Source: Desulfobulbaceae bacterium (lineage in GTDB: Bacteria; Desulfobacterota; Desulfobulbia; Desulfobulbales; Desulfocapsaceae). Taken from it: 34,853 nucleotides of DNA. Positions 25,637 to 32,738 of this stretch are shown one piece after another; positions within the stretch are counted from its first letter, which is position 1; every line of letters starts with the position of its first letter. The stretch covers positions 1-34,853 of the forward strand of contig JAHEER010000036.1 in the NCBI GenBank assembly GCA_024640625.1, given 5' to 3'. A model generated the notes under the pieces. That model was not told the origin of the DNA. It saw only the letters and a list, made by a program, of their open reading frames with translations, and did no database searches. Made by a program: the position numbers and the translations under genes.

Positions 25637-27712
25637 ATGTTTTTCAGAAAGCGATCAGCCACGCCAGAGTCGCCTCAGGAACCGACGACATTAGCTCCGC
25701 CGGCTGCAGAGGACTTGGGACCACTTGCCCTGCTTCATCAGAAAATCGTTAAAACTGATCTTCCCGAAGAAGTAGCGGATCAGGCCGAGAGTGAATTGAA
25801 AAAACTCGAAAAAACGGACAGTGTTTCAGCCGAGTACACCATCGGCATCAATTACATAGAGACCTTGATTTCGATTCCCTGGTTTGTGCTTTCCACTGAT
25901 AATCTGGATATGGATCGAGCAGAGAAGATGTTTTCTCGGCATCATTACGGATTGGCTGAAATCAAGGATCGCATTCTTGATTTTCTGGCGGCCAAGACCT
26001 TACGCAGTCTCGCCAAGCCCCGCATGCTTATCGTCGACGACGAATCGATCGCCCAGGAGAATTTGCGCCATTATTTCACCAAGCAGGGCCTGGAGGTGAT
26101 GACTGCCAAGAACGGAAAAGACGCCTTGGAGATTATCGCCCATCACCCCTCATTCGATATCATTTTAACCGACCTGAAAATGGATCAGATGGATGGACTT
26201 GAGCTTCTGGATCATCTCAGTTCCATCGCACCCGATACCAGGGTCATAATGATTACCGGATATGCAACCGTTCCCAGTGCTGTCGACGCCCTGCATCGGG
26301 GCGCCACCCACTACCTTGCCAAGCCTGTCGACCTGGATGAGTTGAGGGCCACGGTAAATGAGGTTCTGCAGCAGAACAAGCGGCTTGACCTGACCAAGGG
26401 GCCGGTGCTCTGTTTCACCGGTCCCCCAGGCACCGGCAAAACATCTATAGGCCATAACGTGGCCCGGGCTATCGGCCGTGAATTTGTGCGTATTTCCATG
26501 GGCGGCTTGAAGGATGAAGCTGAATTGAGGGGCCACCGGCGAACTTACGTGGGGGCAATGCCTGGCCGCATCGTCAACGAGATCAGGCGATGTGGGGTGA
26601 TGAATCCGTGCATCATGCTCGACGAGATCGATAAAATAGGGCAGGATTTCAGGGGCGACCCGGCTTCGGTTCTGCTCGAGGTATTGGACCCGGAACAGAA
26701 TACGAATTTTATCGACCACTACCTGGAGGTTCCGCTTGACCTCTCCAAAGTAATGTTCATTACTACCGCCAACGAACCCGAAAAGCTTCCGCAGCCGCTG
26801 TTGGACCGAATGGAGATACTTGAGTTTTCAGGCTACTCCGTCAACGAGAAAAAAATCATTGCCCAGAATCATCTGATTCCTGAGCAACTCAGCGATAACG
26901 GATTGCTGGAAGCCACTCCCACATTTTCAGACAATGTTCTGGAAGCAATCATCAGCAATTACACCCAGGAGGCAGGCATTCGCGGCCTTAACAGGGAAAT
27001 TGGCAAGATTTGCCGGAAACTGGCCAGGATTGCCTTACAGCAGCGCAGCTCGGATAGGGCCATGGAACTGCCCGTTGATGAGTCGGATATTATCTCCTTT
27101 CTGGGACCTCCCAGGTACCGTAAAGAAGCGGCCGAAGGAGCAGACACGGTAGGGGTGGTAACCGCCCTGGTATGGACCAAATATGGCGGTGAAATCATGT
27201 TTGTTGAAACCCGGATGATGCCCGGTAAGTCGCAGCTCATCCTTACCGGGTCGATGGGCGATATACTGCAGGAATCTGCTCAGACCGCACTGAGCTATAT
27301 TCGCAGCAATACCGACAAGCTTAAAATAGAGAGCGATTTCTTCGAGCGTCTCGATCTGCACATACATCTGCCTGCCGGGGCCGTTTCCAAAGACGGTCCT
27401 TCCGCAGGGGCAGCTATCTGCCTTGCCCTTATTTCACTTCTAACCGGCAGACTGGTGAGGAGAACGGTGGCAATAACCGGTGAACTTTCACTTACCGGCC
27501 AGATTTTACCCGTTGGCGGAATTCGGGAGAAATTTCTCGCCGCCGCCAGGGCAGGAGTCACAAAACTGCTTATTCCGGAAAAAAATAGTGAAGAAGTAGC
27601 GTGCTTGCCAGAAGATACCAGACATCAGTTCACCATTATTCCCATCACCCAGCTTGATGAAGCGATCGATCATCTCCTCCATCCCTTCAGCGACCACGTG
27701 ACAGCCGGATAA
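25637..27712 (+). CDS. Lon-type AAA+ protease with an inserted CheY-like receiver domain
   Basis: The 691-residue protein has a Lon linker (about 41-119: DLPEEVADQAESELKKLE, then IETLISIPW and YGLAEIKDRILDFLAA). A complete receiver follows at 128-247: D134/D135, phosphoacceptor D179 in TDLKM, T207, K229. Lon sequence then resumes with KGPVLCFTGPPGTGKTS (Walker A, K268), CIMLDEIDK (Walker B) and ITTANE (sensor 1). The protease domain has S589 in KDGPSAG and K632 in REKFLAA, 43 residues apart as in E. coli Lon, so it should be active. The usual N-terminal substrate-binding domain of about 200 residues is missing. The receiver sits in the loop just before the ATPase module. It is expected in the cytoplasm as a ring whose activity may depend on phosphorylation (inferred). 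Confidence 0.93.
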   Translation: MFFRKRSATPESPQEPTTLAPPAAEDLGPLALLHQKIVKTDLPEEVADQAESELKKLEKTDSVSAEYTIGINYIETLISIPWFVLSTDNLDMDRAEKMFSRHHYGLAEIKDRILDFLAAKTLRSLAKPRMLIVDDESIAQENLRHYFTKQGLEVMTAKNGKDALEIIAHHPSFDIILTDLKMDQMDGLELLDHLSSIAPDTRVIMITGYATVPSAVDALHRGATHYLAKPVDLDELRATVNEVLQQNKRLDLTKGPVLCFTGPPGTGKTSIGHNVARAIGREFVRISMGGLKDEAELRGHRRTYVGAMPGRIVNEIRRCGVMNPCIMLDEIDKIGQDFRGDPASVLLEVLDPEQNTNFIDHYLEVPLDLSKVMFITTANEPEKLPQPLLDRMEILEFSGYSVNEKKIIAQNHLIPEQLSDNGLLEATPTFSDNVLEAIISNYTQEAGIRGLNREIGKICRKLARIALQQRSSDRAMELPVDESDIISFLGPPRYRKEAAEGADTVGVVTALVWTKYGGEIMFVETRMMPGKSQLILTGSMGDILQESAQTALSYIRSNTDKLKIESDFFERLDLHIHLPAGAVSKDGPSAGAAICLALISLLTGRLVRRTVAITGELSLTGQILPVGGIREKFLAAARAGVTKLLIPEKNSEEVACLPEDTRHQFTIIPITQLDEAIDHLLHPFSDHVTAG

Positions 27713-27734
27713 TTCCCGCATCGGCACTCTCCCG

Positions 27735-27880
27735 GTTGCACAACGCAACGGTAAGCGTATCAGACCGTTGCATTTTTCAATTGATTATAAATAACTGAAA
27801 TAATTATATTTTATTAATTAGTAACAATCCTGGGCACCCCTTTCCCGTCGTCCTGAGAGTAACTTGTTGCATTTTGAAAT
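27735..27880 (+). promoter_or_regulatory. Three further copies of the 15-bp enhancer-like motif
   Basis: GTTGCACAACGCAAC (27735-27749), GTTGCATTTTTCAAT (27767-27781) and GTTGCATTTTGAAAT (27866-27880) share GTTGCA-N4-(G/T)(C/A)AA(C/T) with the four copies at 23303-23465. They lie roughly 130-275 bp upstream of the start expected from the sigma-54 promoter at 27986, much as in the first group. The first two overlap the hairpin after the lon gene. The rest of this 329-bp gap is AT-rich with no gene. Confidence 0.65.
27745..27777 (+). terminator. Intrinsic terminator after the receiver-Lon gene
   Basis: GCAACGGT (27745-27752) and ACCGTTGC (27764-27771) form a perfect 8-bp stem with an 11-base loop, followed by ATTTTT. 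It lies 33 bp after the lon stop. It separates the transporter-lon operon from the Usp operon, which has its own promoter. Confidence 0.7.
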
Positions 27881-27985
27881 TATCTCGCCCCCTAATCGGC
27901 CTTCAAGCAGCCGTATCATCTCGAATCTCCTGTATTTATAGCATTTACACCTCTTAACATATTGTAATAATTATAAATTATAAAG

Positions 27986-28001
27986 TGGTACGGGTTGTGC
28001 A
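27986..28001 (+). promoter_or_regulatory. Sigma-54 promoter of the Usp-like operon
   Basis: TGGTACGGGTTGTGCA has GG at 27987-27988 and GC at 27999-28000, ten bases apart as required. The -24 element is near consensus (TGGTACG against TGGCACG); the -12 element GTGCA is one base from TTGCA. The expected start is near 28012, 30 bp before the ATG at 28042. Confidence 0.75.
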
Positions 28002-28041
28002 ATGACTGGGGTGAAGGCGCTAATTTTTAAAGGAGACAAGG

Positions 28042-28602
28042 ATGTATCTTACAAAGCTTTTGAATCTCGCCAGAAGAAAGGCCGGAGACACCATTGAAAT
28101 TGGGAAAGAGGACCCTATGACTTCCCAGGAGGTTGAGGACATGGCAACGAAAAATCTTGCTGATAATTCACAGAGCATGGCTCAGATGTCTGCACAGCAG
28201 AGTACGGCGACCAAGATCCTGACCGTTCAGGATGGAGATCATTCAACGGTACTGGTTGATTATGCAGTGAAAATGGCACAGAAGCTCGACTGTGAGATCA
28301 TTGCCCTTGATGTGACCGACGAGCCGCTGAATTACACCGGTGAGCGCCGGGACAGAGAGATCAACCGCTTTCGGCAGCGGGCCAGGCGAAACTCGGAAAC
28401 ACTTCACCTCAAAGCCGAAGCGATAGGGGTTAAGTGCACACACCTGGTGGAAATTGGCAACCAGGAACAAATTATCAAGGCTTTGAGCAAGGAAGACGCG
28501 GGTATTCGCTATGTACTGCTCAAACCTGCCCAGGAATACGTAACCGCTGACAGAAGGCAGGCCCGGATTCCCGTAGTGGATCTGAACTGCTCAAGTCTTT
28601 AA
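28042..28602 (+). CDS. Universal stress protein-like (UspA fold) protein
   Basis: The 186-residue protein has a variable N-terminus of about 55 residues, then a Usp-like Rossmann fold: KILTVQDGDHSTVLVDYAVKMAQ (about 57-79), CEIIALDVTDEP, a charged helix, KCTHLVEIGN and RYVLLKPAQE. The C-terminal G-2X-G-9X-G(S/T) ATP motif of UspA/MJ0577 proteins is missing, so it probably does not bind ATP in that way. AAGGAGA lies before the ATG. A sigma-54 promoter 30 bp upstream of the start codon region and three enhancer-like motifs place it in the same regulon as the transporter-lon operon. Confidence 0.72.
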   Translation: MYLTKLLNLARRKAGDTIEIGKEDPMTSQEVEDMATKNLADNSQSMAQMSAQQSTATKILTVQDGDHSTVLVDYAVKMAQKLDCEIIALDVTDEPLNYTGERRDREINRFRQRARRNSETLHLKAEAIGVKCTHLVEIGNQEQIIKALSKEDAGIRYVLLKPAQEYVTADRRQARIPVVDLNCSSL

Positions 28603-28644
28603 GGCGACCCATCTTAAACCGATCAACCTTCAAGGAGGATTATC

Positions 28645-28881
28645 ATGACAAAGCTTAGCCAGAAATTAGAAAATACATTCACTGCCGTTGCCTTCGCCGA
28701 ACAGGGTGAATGGAATGATGCAGAAAAAATCGCCGAGGGATCCTTTGCAGCTCAGGCAGCAGACGGAAAACAAGTACAAGCCGCCCAAAAACAAGAAAAG
28801 CGGAGCACTGATCACCGCCCCCGGCTCAGGGTGGAAGCCTCTCATCATTGCCGCCCGAAACCACCTACTAATTTTAGATGA
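28645..28881 (+). CDS. Small protein of unknown function downstream of the Usp-like gene
   Basis: The frame gives 78 residues after CAAGGAGG, a strong ribosome site, and starts 42 bp after the Usp-like stop, so it is probably in the same sigma-54 operon. The first 30 residues (TKLSQKLENTFTAVAFAEQG) look like an amphipathic helix of a real protein. The C-terminal third is rich in Arg, His and Pro and may be abnormal; a frameshift there is possible because another frame stays open past it. No family was recognised. Confidence 0.6.
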   Translation: MTKLSQKLENTFTAVAFAEQGEWNDAEKIAEGSFAAQAADGKQVQAAQKQEKRSTDHRPRLRVEASHHCRPKPPTNFR

Positions 28882-29087
28882 GAAACTCAGAAATTGATCA
28901 GGTTTTTTGGCAAAAGGCTGCTTCGCCGGCTCCTCACTCGTCCCTTGCCTGGCGGGGCGCCTTGCTTGAACTTATGTCGCTATGTATTTTCTAGGAGAGG
29001 AGGGAGCGGCTTTGCCTGGGAGGGATTTTTTCATTCGTCAATGTTGACTTCCTAAAAAGCGGGTCAGCGTGATGGAGAGGGACAGTG
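28882..29087. other. Gene-free stretch between convergent units
   Basis: About 200 bp lie between the plus-strand Usp operon and the minus-strand small membrane gene. It is GC-rich in the middle, but I could not draw a convincing terminator stem. Confidence 0.35.
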
Positions 29088-29231
29088 TCAACTCACTCTT
29101 AGGGCAATCATATAGGCCAATACAAGGCCGAGAATAAAGACGATACCACCCCCGCCAACTATGAAGAGAACCCACAAGGTCCACTGGGTGATTGTGTTCA
29201 ATTTTTCTATGAAATCCCGGCCACCCACCAT
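29088..29231 (-). CDS. 47-residue single-pass membrane protein
   Basis: From the ATG at 29231 the minus strand encodes 47 residues: a short charged head (GRDFIEKLNTITQ), then one hydrophobic helix of about 28 residues (WVLFIVGGGGIVFILGLVLA) and a short tail ending RVS. A GGGAGG lies upstream; its spacing suits the GTG in codon 2 better than the ATG, so the protein may be 46 residues. The clean head-helix-tail pattern suggests a true gene, next to stress genes, but there is no homologue I can name. Confidence 0.55.
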   Translation of the reverse strand: MVGGRDFIEKLNTITQWTLWVLFIVGGGGIVFILGLVLAYMIALRVS

Positions 29232-29497
29232 GCCCTCCCAACTGTTCTGGAAAAGTTGATTGAGGCGTTGCCCTCGTACCCCAGGATTTTCTTAAAAAAT
29301 AATCATTTTATACTTAAATACAAAGAGATAGGGAAAGATTGGCGACCTGATCACAGAGCACAGTCAAACAGCGCTTTGCTCTATGGCTGCGATCCATAGC
29401 ACTCACCTCTTTGCTCGATGCAATCGTCCTGCAGTCGCACCTGTGCGGCCACATGTTCGCAAATCATTTCCGCACCATGAACAGGCAGCAACGCCGC
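29232..29497. other. Gene-free stretch with one small hairpin
   Basis: About 265 bp separate the small membrane gene from the J-domain gene. CTATGG at 29381-29386 and CCATAG at 29394-29399 form a short hairpin. No promoter or gene was recognised. Confidence 0.35.
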
Positions 29498-30205
29498 CTA
29501 GATCAAATCACTTATCCTGAATCTTACATTGAGATAAAGATTTTTTATGCCGAAACGTTCCAGCGAAAGCTGGACGATATGGCTGTCTAAAATGCCGGGG
29601 GGATAGCTGACCATGACTGGATATTCTCCGGTCATAACGCCGGCTCCGCCGCAGCGCCAGCACTCATAGTAGCCAACTCCGCCTGATCCTCTGCAGTTGG
29701 GACAGCGCAGCCGGGCCGGCACACTGATTCGAACATGGCCTCCTCGAAAGGCCTGGTCAGGCGTAAGGGTTACCACCACGGTGAGGGCTTCAGGCCGCTC
29801 GCCCTTGGCCTGTCCACTTTCGGCAAAATTGCTCAGTAGGCGGTCAACAAGCGCCTCAAAGGACGGCCGATAACTCTGAAACGATCGGGTCAGCGAGGCC
29901 TCACCCAGATCGACCGGACCATTCTCTGGAATCAAGGGCTCCGGTTCGCGCCGGCTCGTCATCGATTCAACCCTGGCCCCCTGCGGGACCGTCAACCGTT
30001 GCTGCGCTCTTCTTTGATCATAAGCCTGGCGACGCACGGGATCGCCGAGCACCGAATAAGCCTCCTGAATGTTCTGAAATGGCGAATGCCCTTCGCCGTA
30101 GCGGTCGGGGTGAAATTCTTTTGCCAGCCTCCGATAGGCTGCTTTTATGTCTTCTTGGTCTGAGGTAGCAGGGATACCCAAGACGATGTAGTAATTTTTC
30201 GGCAT
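29498..30205 (-). CDS. DnaJ-like co-chaperone with a half zinc domain
   Basis: The 235-residue protein begins with a J domain (1-66) with HPD at 32-34, the motif that stimulates DnaK ATPase. After a variable linker comes a beta domain start (LTVVVTLTPDQAFRGGHVRI), then CPNCRGSG and CWRCGGAG: two of the four CxxCxGxG repeats of DnaJ, enough for one zinc ion. A short C-terminal beta domain follows. Full DnaJ is near 375 residues, so this is a compact form. AAGGAGG before the ATG is strong. It follows the CbpA-like gene by 103 bp on the same strand. Confidence 0.9.
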   Translation of the reverse strand: MPKNYYIVLGIPATSDQEDIKAAYRRLAKEFHPDRYGEGHSPFQNIQEAYSVLGDPVRRQAYDQRRAQQRLTVPQGARVESMTSRREPEPLIPENGPVDLGEASLTRSFQSYRPSFEALVDRLLSNFAESGQAKGERPEALTVVVTLTPDQAFRGGHVRISVPARLRCPNCRGSGGVGYYECWRCGGAGVMTGEYPVMVSYPPGILDSHIVQLSLERFGIKNLYLNVRFRISDLI

Positions 30206-30308
30206 GACAGATCCTCCTTCACCTATCCAAGCATCAAAAATGATCCGTATACTTTCATCTAAGTTCTTCTGTTATTTGATTAATCTCCAGTTATTTCATG
30301 GTGTGTCT

Positions 30309-31313
30309 TTAACCAGTGTGACTCGCTCTCTGACGCGTTTTCTGGCGAGGATTGAACCGGGATTTAACTGCTAATTCCTTGAATAACCGCTCTTCCTCCT
30401 TGCTCAAGCTGGCGGGTATTTGGATCTGTAGTTCGACAATGAGGTCTCCTGTCTGCCCACCTTTTTTCTGCAAACCTTTACCCCGGATGCGCAATTTCCT
30501 GCCGTTCTGTGATCCTTTGGGGATCGTGAGCGACACTGATCCCACTACGGTCTGAACCTCAACCTTGGCACCCAGTGCCGCCTCCCAGGGAGCGATAGCC
30601 ACACTGGTATACAAGTCATGGCCGTTTACTCTGAAACGTGAATCGGGGGCGATATGGATGCGCAGCAGCAGATCTCCGGACTTCCCTCTGCCCGAGCCTT
30701 TTTCTCCCTGACCGGGGAGTCGTATAACTGAACCTTCGGTGACCCCCTCGGGTATTTTAACTTGAAATGTTCTCGTGGTCGGACGGGCGTGACCCACGGC
30801 ATCCAATTCGTAGGACTGCAAGGAAATGGATTTGCTGGCGCCGGTGATTATCTCCCGGAGAGTAACTGTTATCTCAGCTTCATGCGACCGTCCGGAGTGG
30901 TCGGAATCATCCCAGGGCGTCTGCTGGTGAGCAAAATCATGGCCGAACAGGCTGTGAAAAAAATCACTGAAACCACTTGTCTCACCGAAGGAACCGTTTC
31001 TGCTGAACCTGAACGTCCTGGTGCCTCCCGGCTGGCGGTTGCCCTGGTTGAACATCTGCTCCCAGTGCGAAGCATCTTGATTGTGGGCACCGTTTTGCCA
31101 GTCCTTTCCATAAGTATCATAGAGCTTTCGCTTTTCAGGATCCTTTAGGACTTCGTTGGCCTCGTTGATCTTTTTAAATTCAGCTTCGGCATTCTTGTCT
31201 TTGTTGACATCGGGGTGATATTTGCGCGCACGTCTGCGGAAGGCCCGCTGGATATCTTCCTGCGTCGCCTTTCTGGGAACTCCAAGAATTTTATAATAAT
31301 CGATATATTCCAT
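30309..31313 (-). CDS. CbpA-like DnaJ co-chaperone
   Basis: The 334-residue protein has a J domain with HPD at 33-35 (RKYHPDVNKD), a Gly/Phe-rich linker (about 85-130, GNRQPGGTRTFRFSRNGSFG), no zinc domain, and two C-terminal client-binding beta domains (EAEITVTLREIITGASKSIS; DLYTSVAIAPWEAALGAKVEV; GDLIVELQIQIP). This is the CbpA architecture. The AAGGA upstream is very close to the ATG, yet the J domain begins at residue 3, so the start is secure. It works with DnaK, which is not in this window. Confidence 0.93.
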   Translation of the reverse strand: MEYIDYYKILGVPRKATQEDIQRAFRRRARKYHPDVNKDKNAEAEFKKINEANEVLKDPEKRKLYDTYGKDWQNGAHNQDASHWEQMFNQGNRQPGGTRTFRFSRNGSFGETSGFSDFFHSLFGHDFAHQQTPWDDSDHSGRSHEAEITVTLREIITGASKSISLQSYELDAVGHARPTTRTFQVKIPEGVTEGSVIRLPGQGEKGSGRGKSGDLLLRIHIAPDSRFRVNGHDLYTSVAIAPWEAALGAKVEVQTVVGSVSLTIPKGSQNGRKLRIRGKGLQKKGGQTGDLIVELQIQIPASLSKEEERLFKELAVKSRFNPRQKTRQRASHTG

Positions 31314-31448
31314 ATCCTTAAACGCCTGCCAGGTAACTGATGAAAGATGTTGTCTCTAGACACGCATAAGCAGATCACTTGAATTTTCAGTTCCTGTGCC
31401 AGATCGGAATCGTCTTACTAAAAAGCCTTGGGAGAAATGACCAAGGCA

Positions 31449-32030
31449 CTAATACATCAATTTCCGTTTCTCCTTGACGAACTTTCTCAGTTCCTCCACA
31501 TTGCGTTCCGTATAGCGAACGATTTTCTCGAGCTTGACGCGAAAACGGTCGTCTTGGCCAAGAAGACTGTCTGCCTTTTTCAGCAATTTTTCCCCCTCCT
31601 CAAGATAGTGGTCGGCTTCTTTAATCAATAGTCGCCGCTGCTTGTGCTTCTCCTGCTCGGCATCTACGAACGGAATCAACCTGCTGATACAGAGTTCTAC
31701 CAGGTAATCCCGGGATAGATTATATTTATTTGAGATGTCATCAAGCAGGTTCAGAGAGTTTCGGCTCAGCACGAAAGTCTTTTGACGACGCTCCTCCGTG
31801 GGCTGCATGACTTCCTGAAAATCACTGGCAACCTGGTCGAGCGTCTCCCGGTTCTGGACCAGCTCATCGATCAGCGACTTCTGCTGTACTTCGAGATGGT
31901 TTGCGGCCACCTTCAGCAAATCGATCATCTGATCGGACAGCCTGAAGGTGGCCCTTACCGATTGTTTCCCTTTAAGCTGCTGGGCACTGAGCTCAAAATT
32001 GCCTTTCTGCTTGGGTTTATCAGCTTCCAT
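31449..32030 (-). CDS. Ribbon-helix-helix-like regulator with C-terminal coiled coil (tentative)
   Basis: The 193-residue protein contains two similar segments, SVRATFRLSDQMIDLLKVAA (about 24-43) and QKTFVLSRNSLNLLDDISNK (about 83-102). Each is a short strand followed by a helix pair, as in ribbon-helix-helix DNA-binding proteins. Residues 120-193 are a charged coiled coil (EQEKHKQRRLLIKEADHYLE). GGAGGT before the ATG is a good site. It is divergent from the hsp20 genes and upstream of the J-domain genes on its own strand; an AT-rich inverted repeat lies between. It may be a local repressor of the chaperone cluster. No named family was recognised. Confidence 0.6.
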   Translation of the reverse strand: MEADKPKQKGNFELSAQQLKGKQSVRATFRLSDQMIDLLKVAANHLEVQQKSLIDELVQNRETLDQVASDFQEVMQPTEERRQKTFVLSRNSLNLLDDISNKYNLSRDYLVELCISRLIPFVDAEQEKHKQRRLLIKEADHYLEEGEKLLKKADSLLGQDDRFRVKLEKIVRYTERNVEELRKFVKEKRKLMY

Positions 32031-32067
32031 TATGTACCTCCTGTGCCTCTAGGATAAGACTTATTAA

Positions 32068-32097
32068 TTACTTAATCAATAAAATAATGATTAGTAA
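32068..32097. promoter_or_regulatory. AT-rich inverted repeat in the regulator-hsp20 divergent region
   Basis: TTACTTAATCA (32068-32078) and TGATTAGTAA (32088-32097) are inverted copies with one base missing. They lie about 40 bp upstream of the regulator ATG and about 30 bp before a -35-like TTGACA at 32130-32135 facing the hsp20 genes. No strong -10 box follows at 16-17 bp, and no heat-shock sigma-32 box was found. A good candidate operator for the ribbon-helix-helix-like protein. Confidence 0.5.
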
Positions 32098-32166
32098 TTT
32101 AAAAAATAAAATATTTAATACATTTTTTATTGACAAGGAATTTATCATAATTATTTTTCCGATAAA

Positions 32167-32208
32167 CCGAGAGACAGTAACGGTCCGGGACTGCAGCGAC
32201 CGTCTCGG
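32167..32208 (+). promoter_or_regulatory. Leader hairpin upstream of the first hsp20 gene
   Basis: CCGAGA (32167-32172) pairs with TCTCGG (32203-32208), and CGGTC (32181-32185) pairs with GACCG (32198-32202), giving a bulged stem in the 5' leader, about 36 bases before the start codon. Small heat-shock genes often carry RNA thermometers, but this stem does not cover the AGGAGGT ribosome site, so that role is uncertain. Confidence 0.4.
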
Positions 32209-32243
32209 CTCACTTGATGAACACGCTAGATAGGAGGTATGTC

Positions 32244-32690
32244 ATGTTTGCGAGAATGAGTGATATTGACAGAATGTTCGACGCCATGGGATTGCTCAGG
32301 GGCCGCTTTGACAACATCTTCAACGAATTTGATCGGACAGTCGGCTACGGGCCGACCTGGTCGGTAATCGGCAACTATCCGCGCACCAACCTCTATGATA
32401 AGGGGGAGCAGTTTGAGCTGTTCGCCGAGGTGCCAGGATTGAGCAAGGACGATCTGGATGTGAAGATCCAGGGCAATTACCTGGAAATCAGCGGCACCAG
32501 GGAGGTCAAAACTCCAGAGGGGTATCGAGCGCACCGCAGCGAGCGCGGTTCGGCTTCGTTCACCCGAAGTCTGACCCTGCCCTCAGATGTCGATCCGGAT
32601 AAGGTCACGGCAACTCTAAATGATGGCATCCTGGTCTTGACCCTGCCGAAATCAGAAGCGGCCAAACCGCGGCAGATTTCCATCAATTAA
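32244..32690 (+). CDS. Hsp20 small heat-shock protein (first copy)
   Basis: I start the gene at the ATG at 32244, five bases after AGGAGGT; an in-frame ATG 30 bp earlier has no ribosome site. The product has 148 residues: a short N-terminus, then an alpha-crystallin domain (PRTNLYDKGEQFELFAEVPG ... LEISGTRE ... FTRSLTLPSDVDPDKVTATL, with NDGILVLTLPK the conserved end strand) and a C-terminal I-x-I motif (QISIN) that docks between dimers. It binds unfolding proteins as an oligomer without ATP. A second copy follows in the same operon. Confidence 0.93.
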   Translation: MFARMSDIDRMFDAMGLLRGRFDNIFNEFDRTVGYGPTWSVIGNYPRTNLYDKGEQFELFAEVPGLSKDDLDVKIQGNYLEISGTREVKTPEGYRAHRSERGSASFTRSLTLPSDVDPDKVTATLNDGILVLTLPKSEAAKPRQISIN

Positions 32691-32738
32691 GAGAGGCAAT
32701 AACTGAGTGGACCAAAAAATATTTGTATGGAGGACGCC

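Noticed and set aside
27735-27749. First motif copy after lon as merely part of the terminator
   Set aside because: Not fully excluded: it overlaps the stem by five bases. I kept it because two further copies at 27767 and 27866 repeat the same GTTGCA-N4 form upstream of a sigma-54 promoter.
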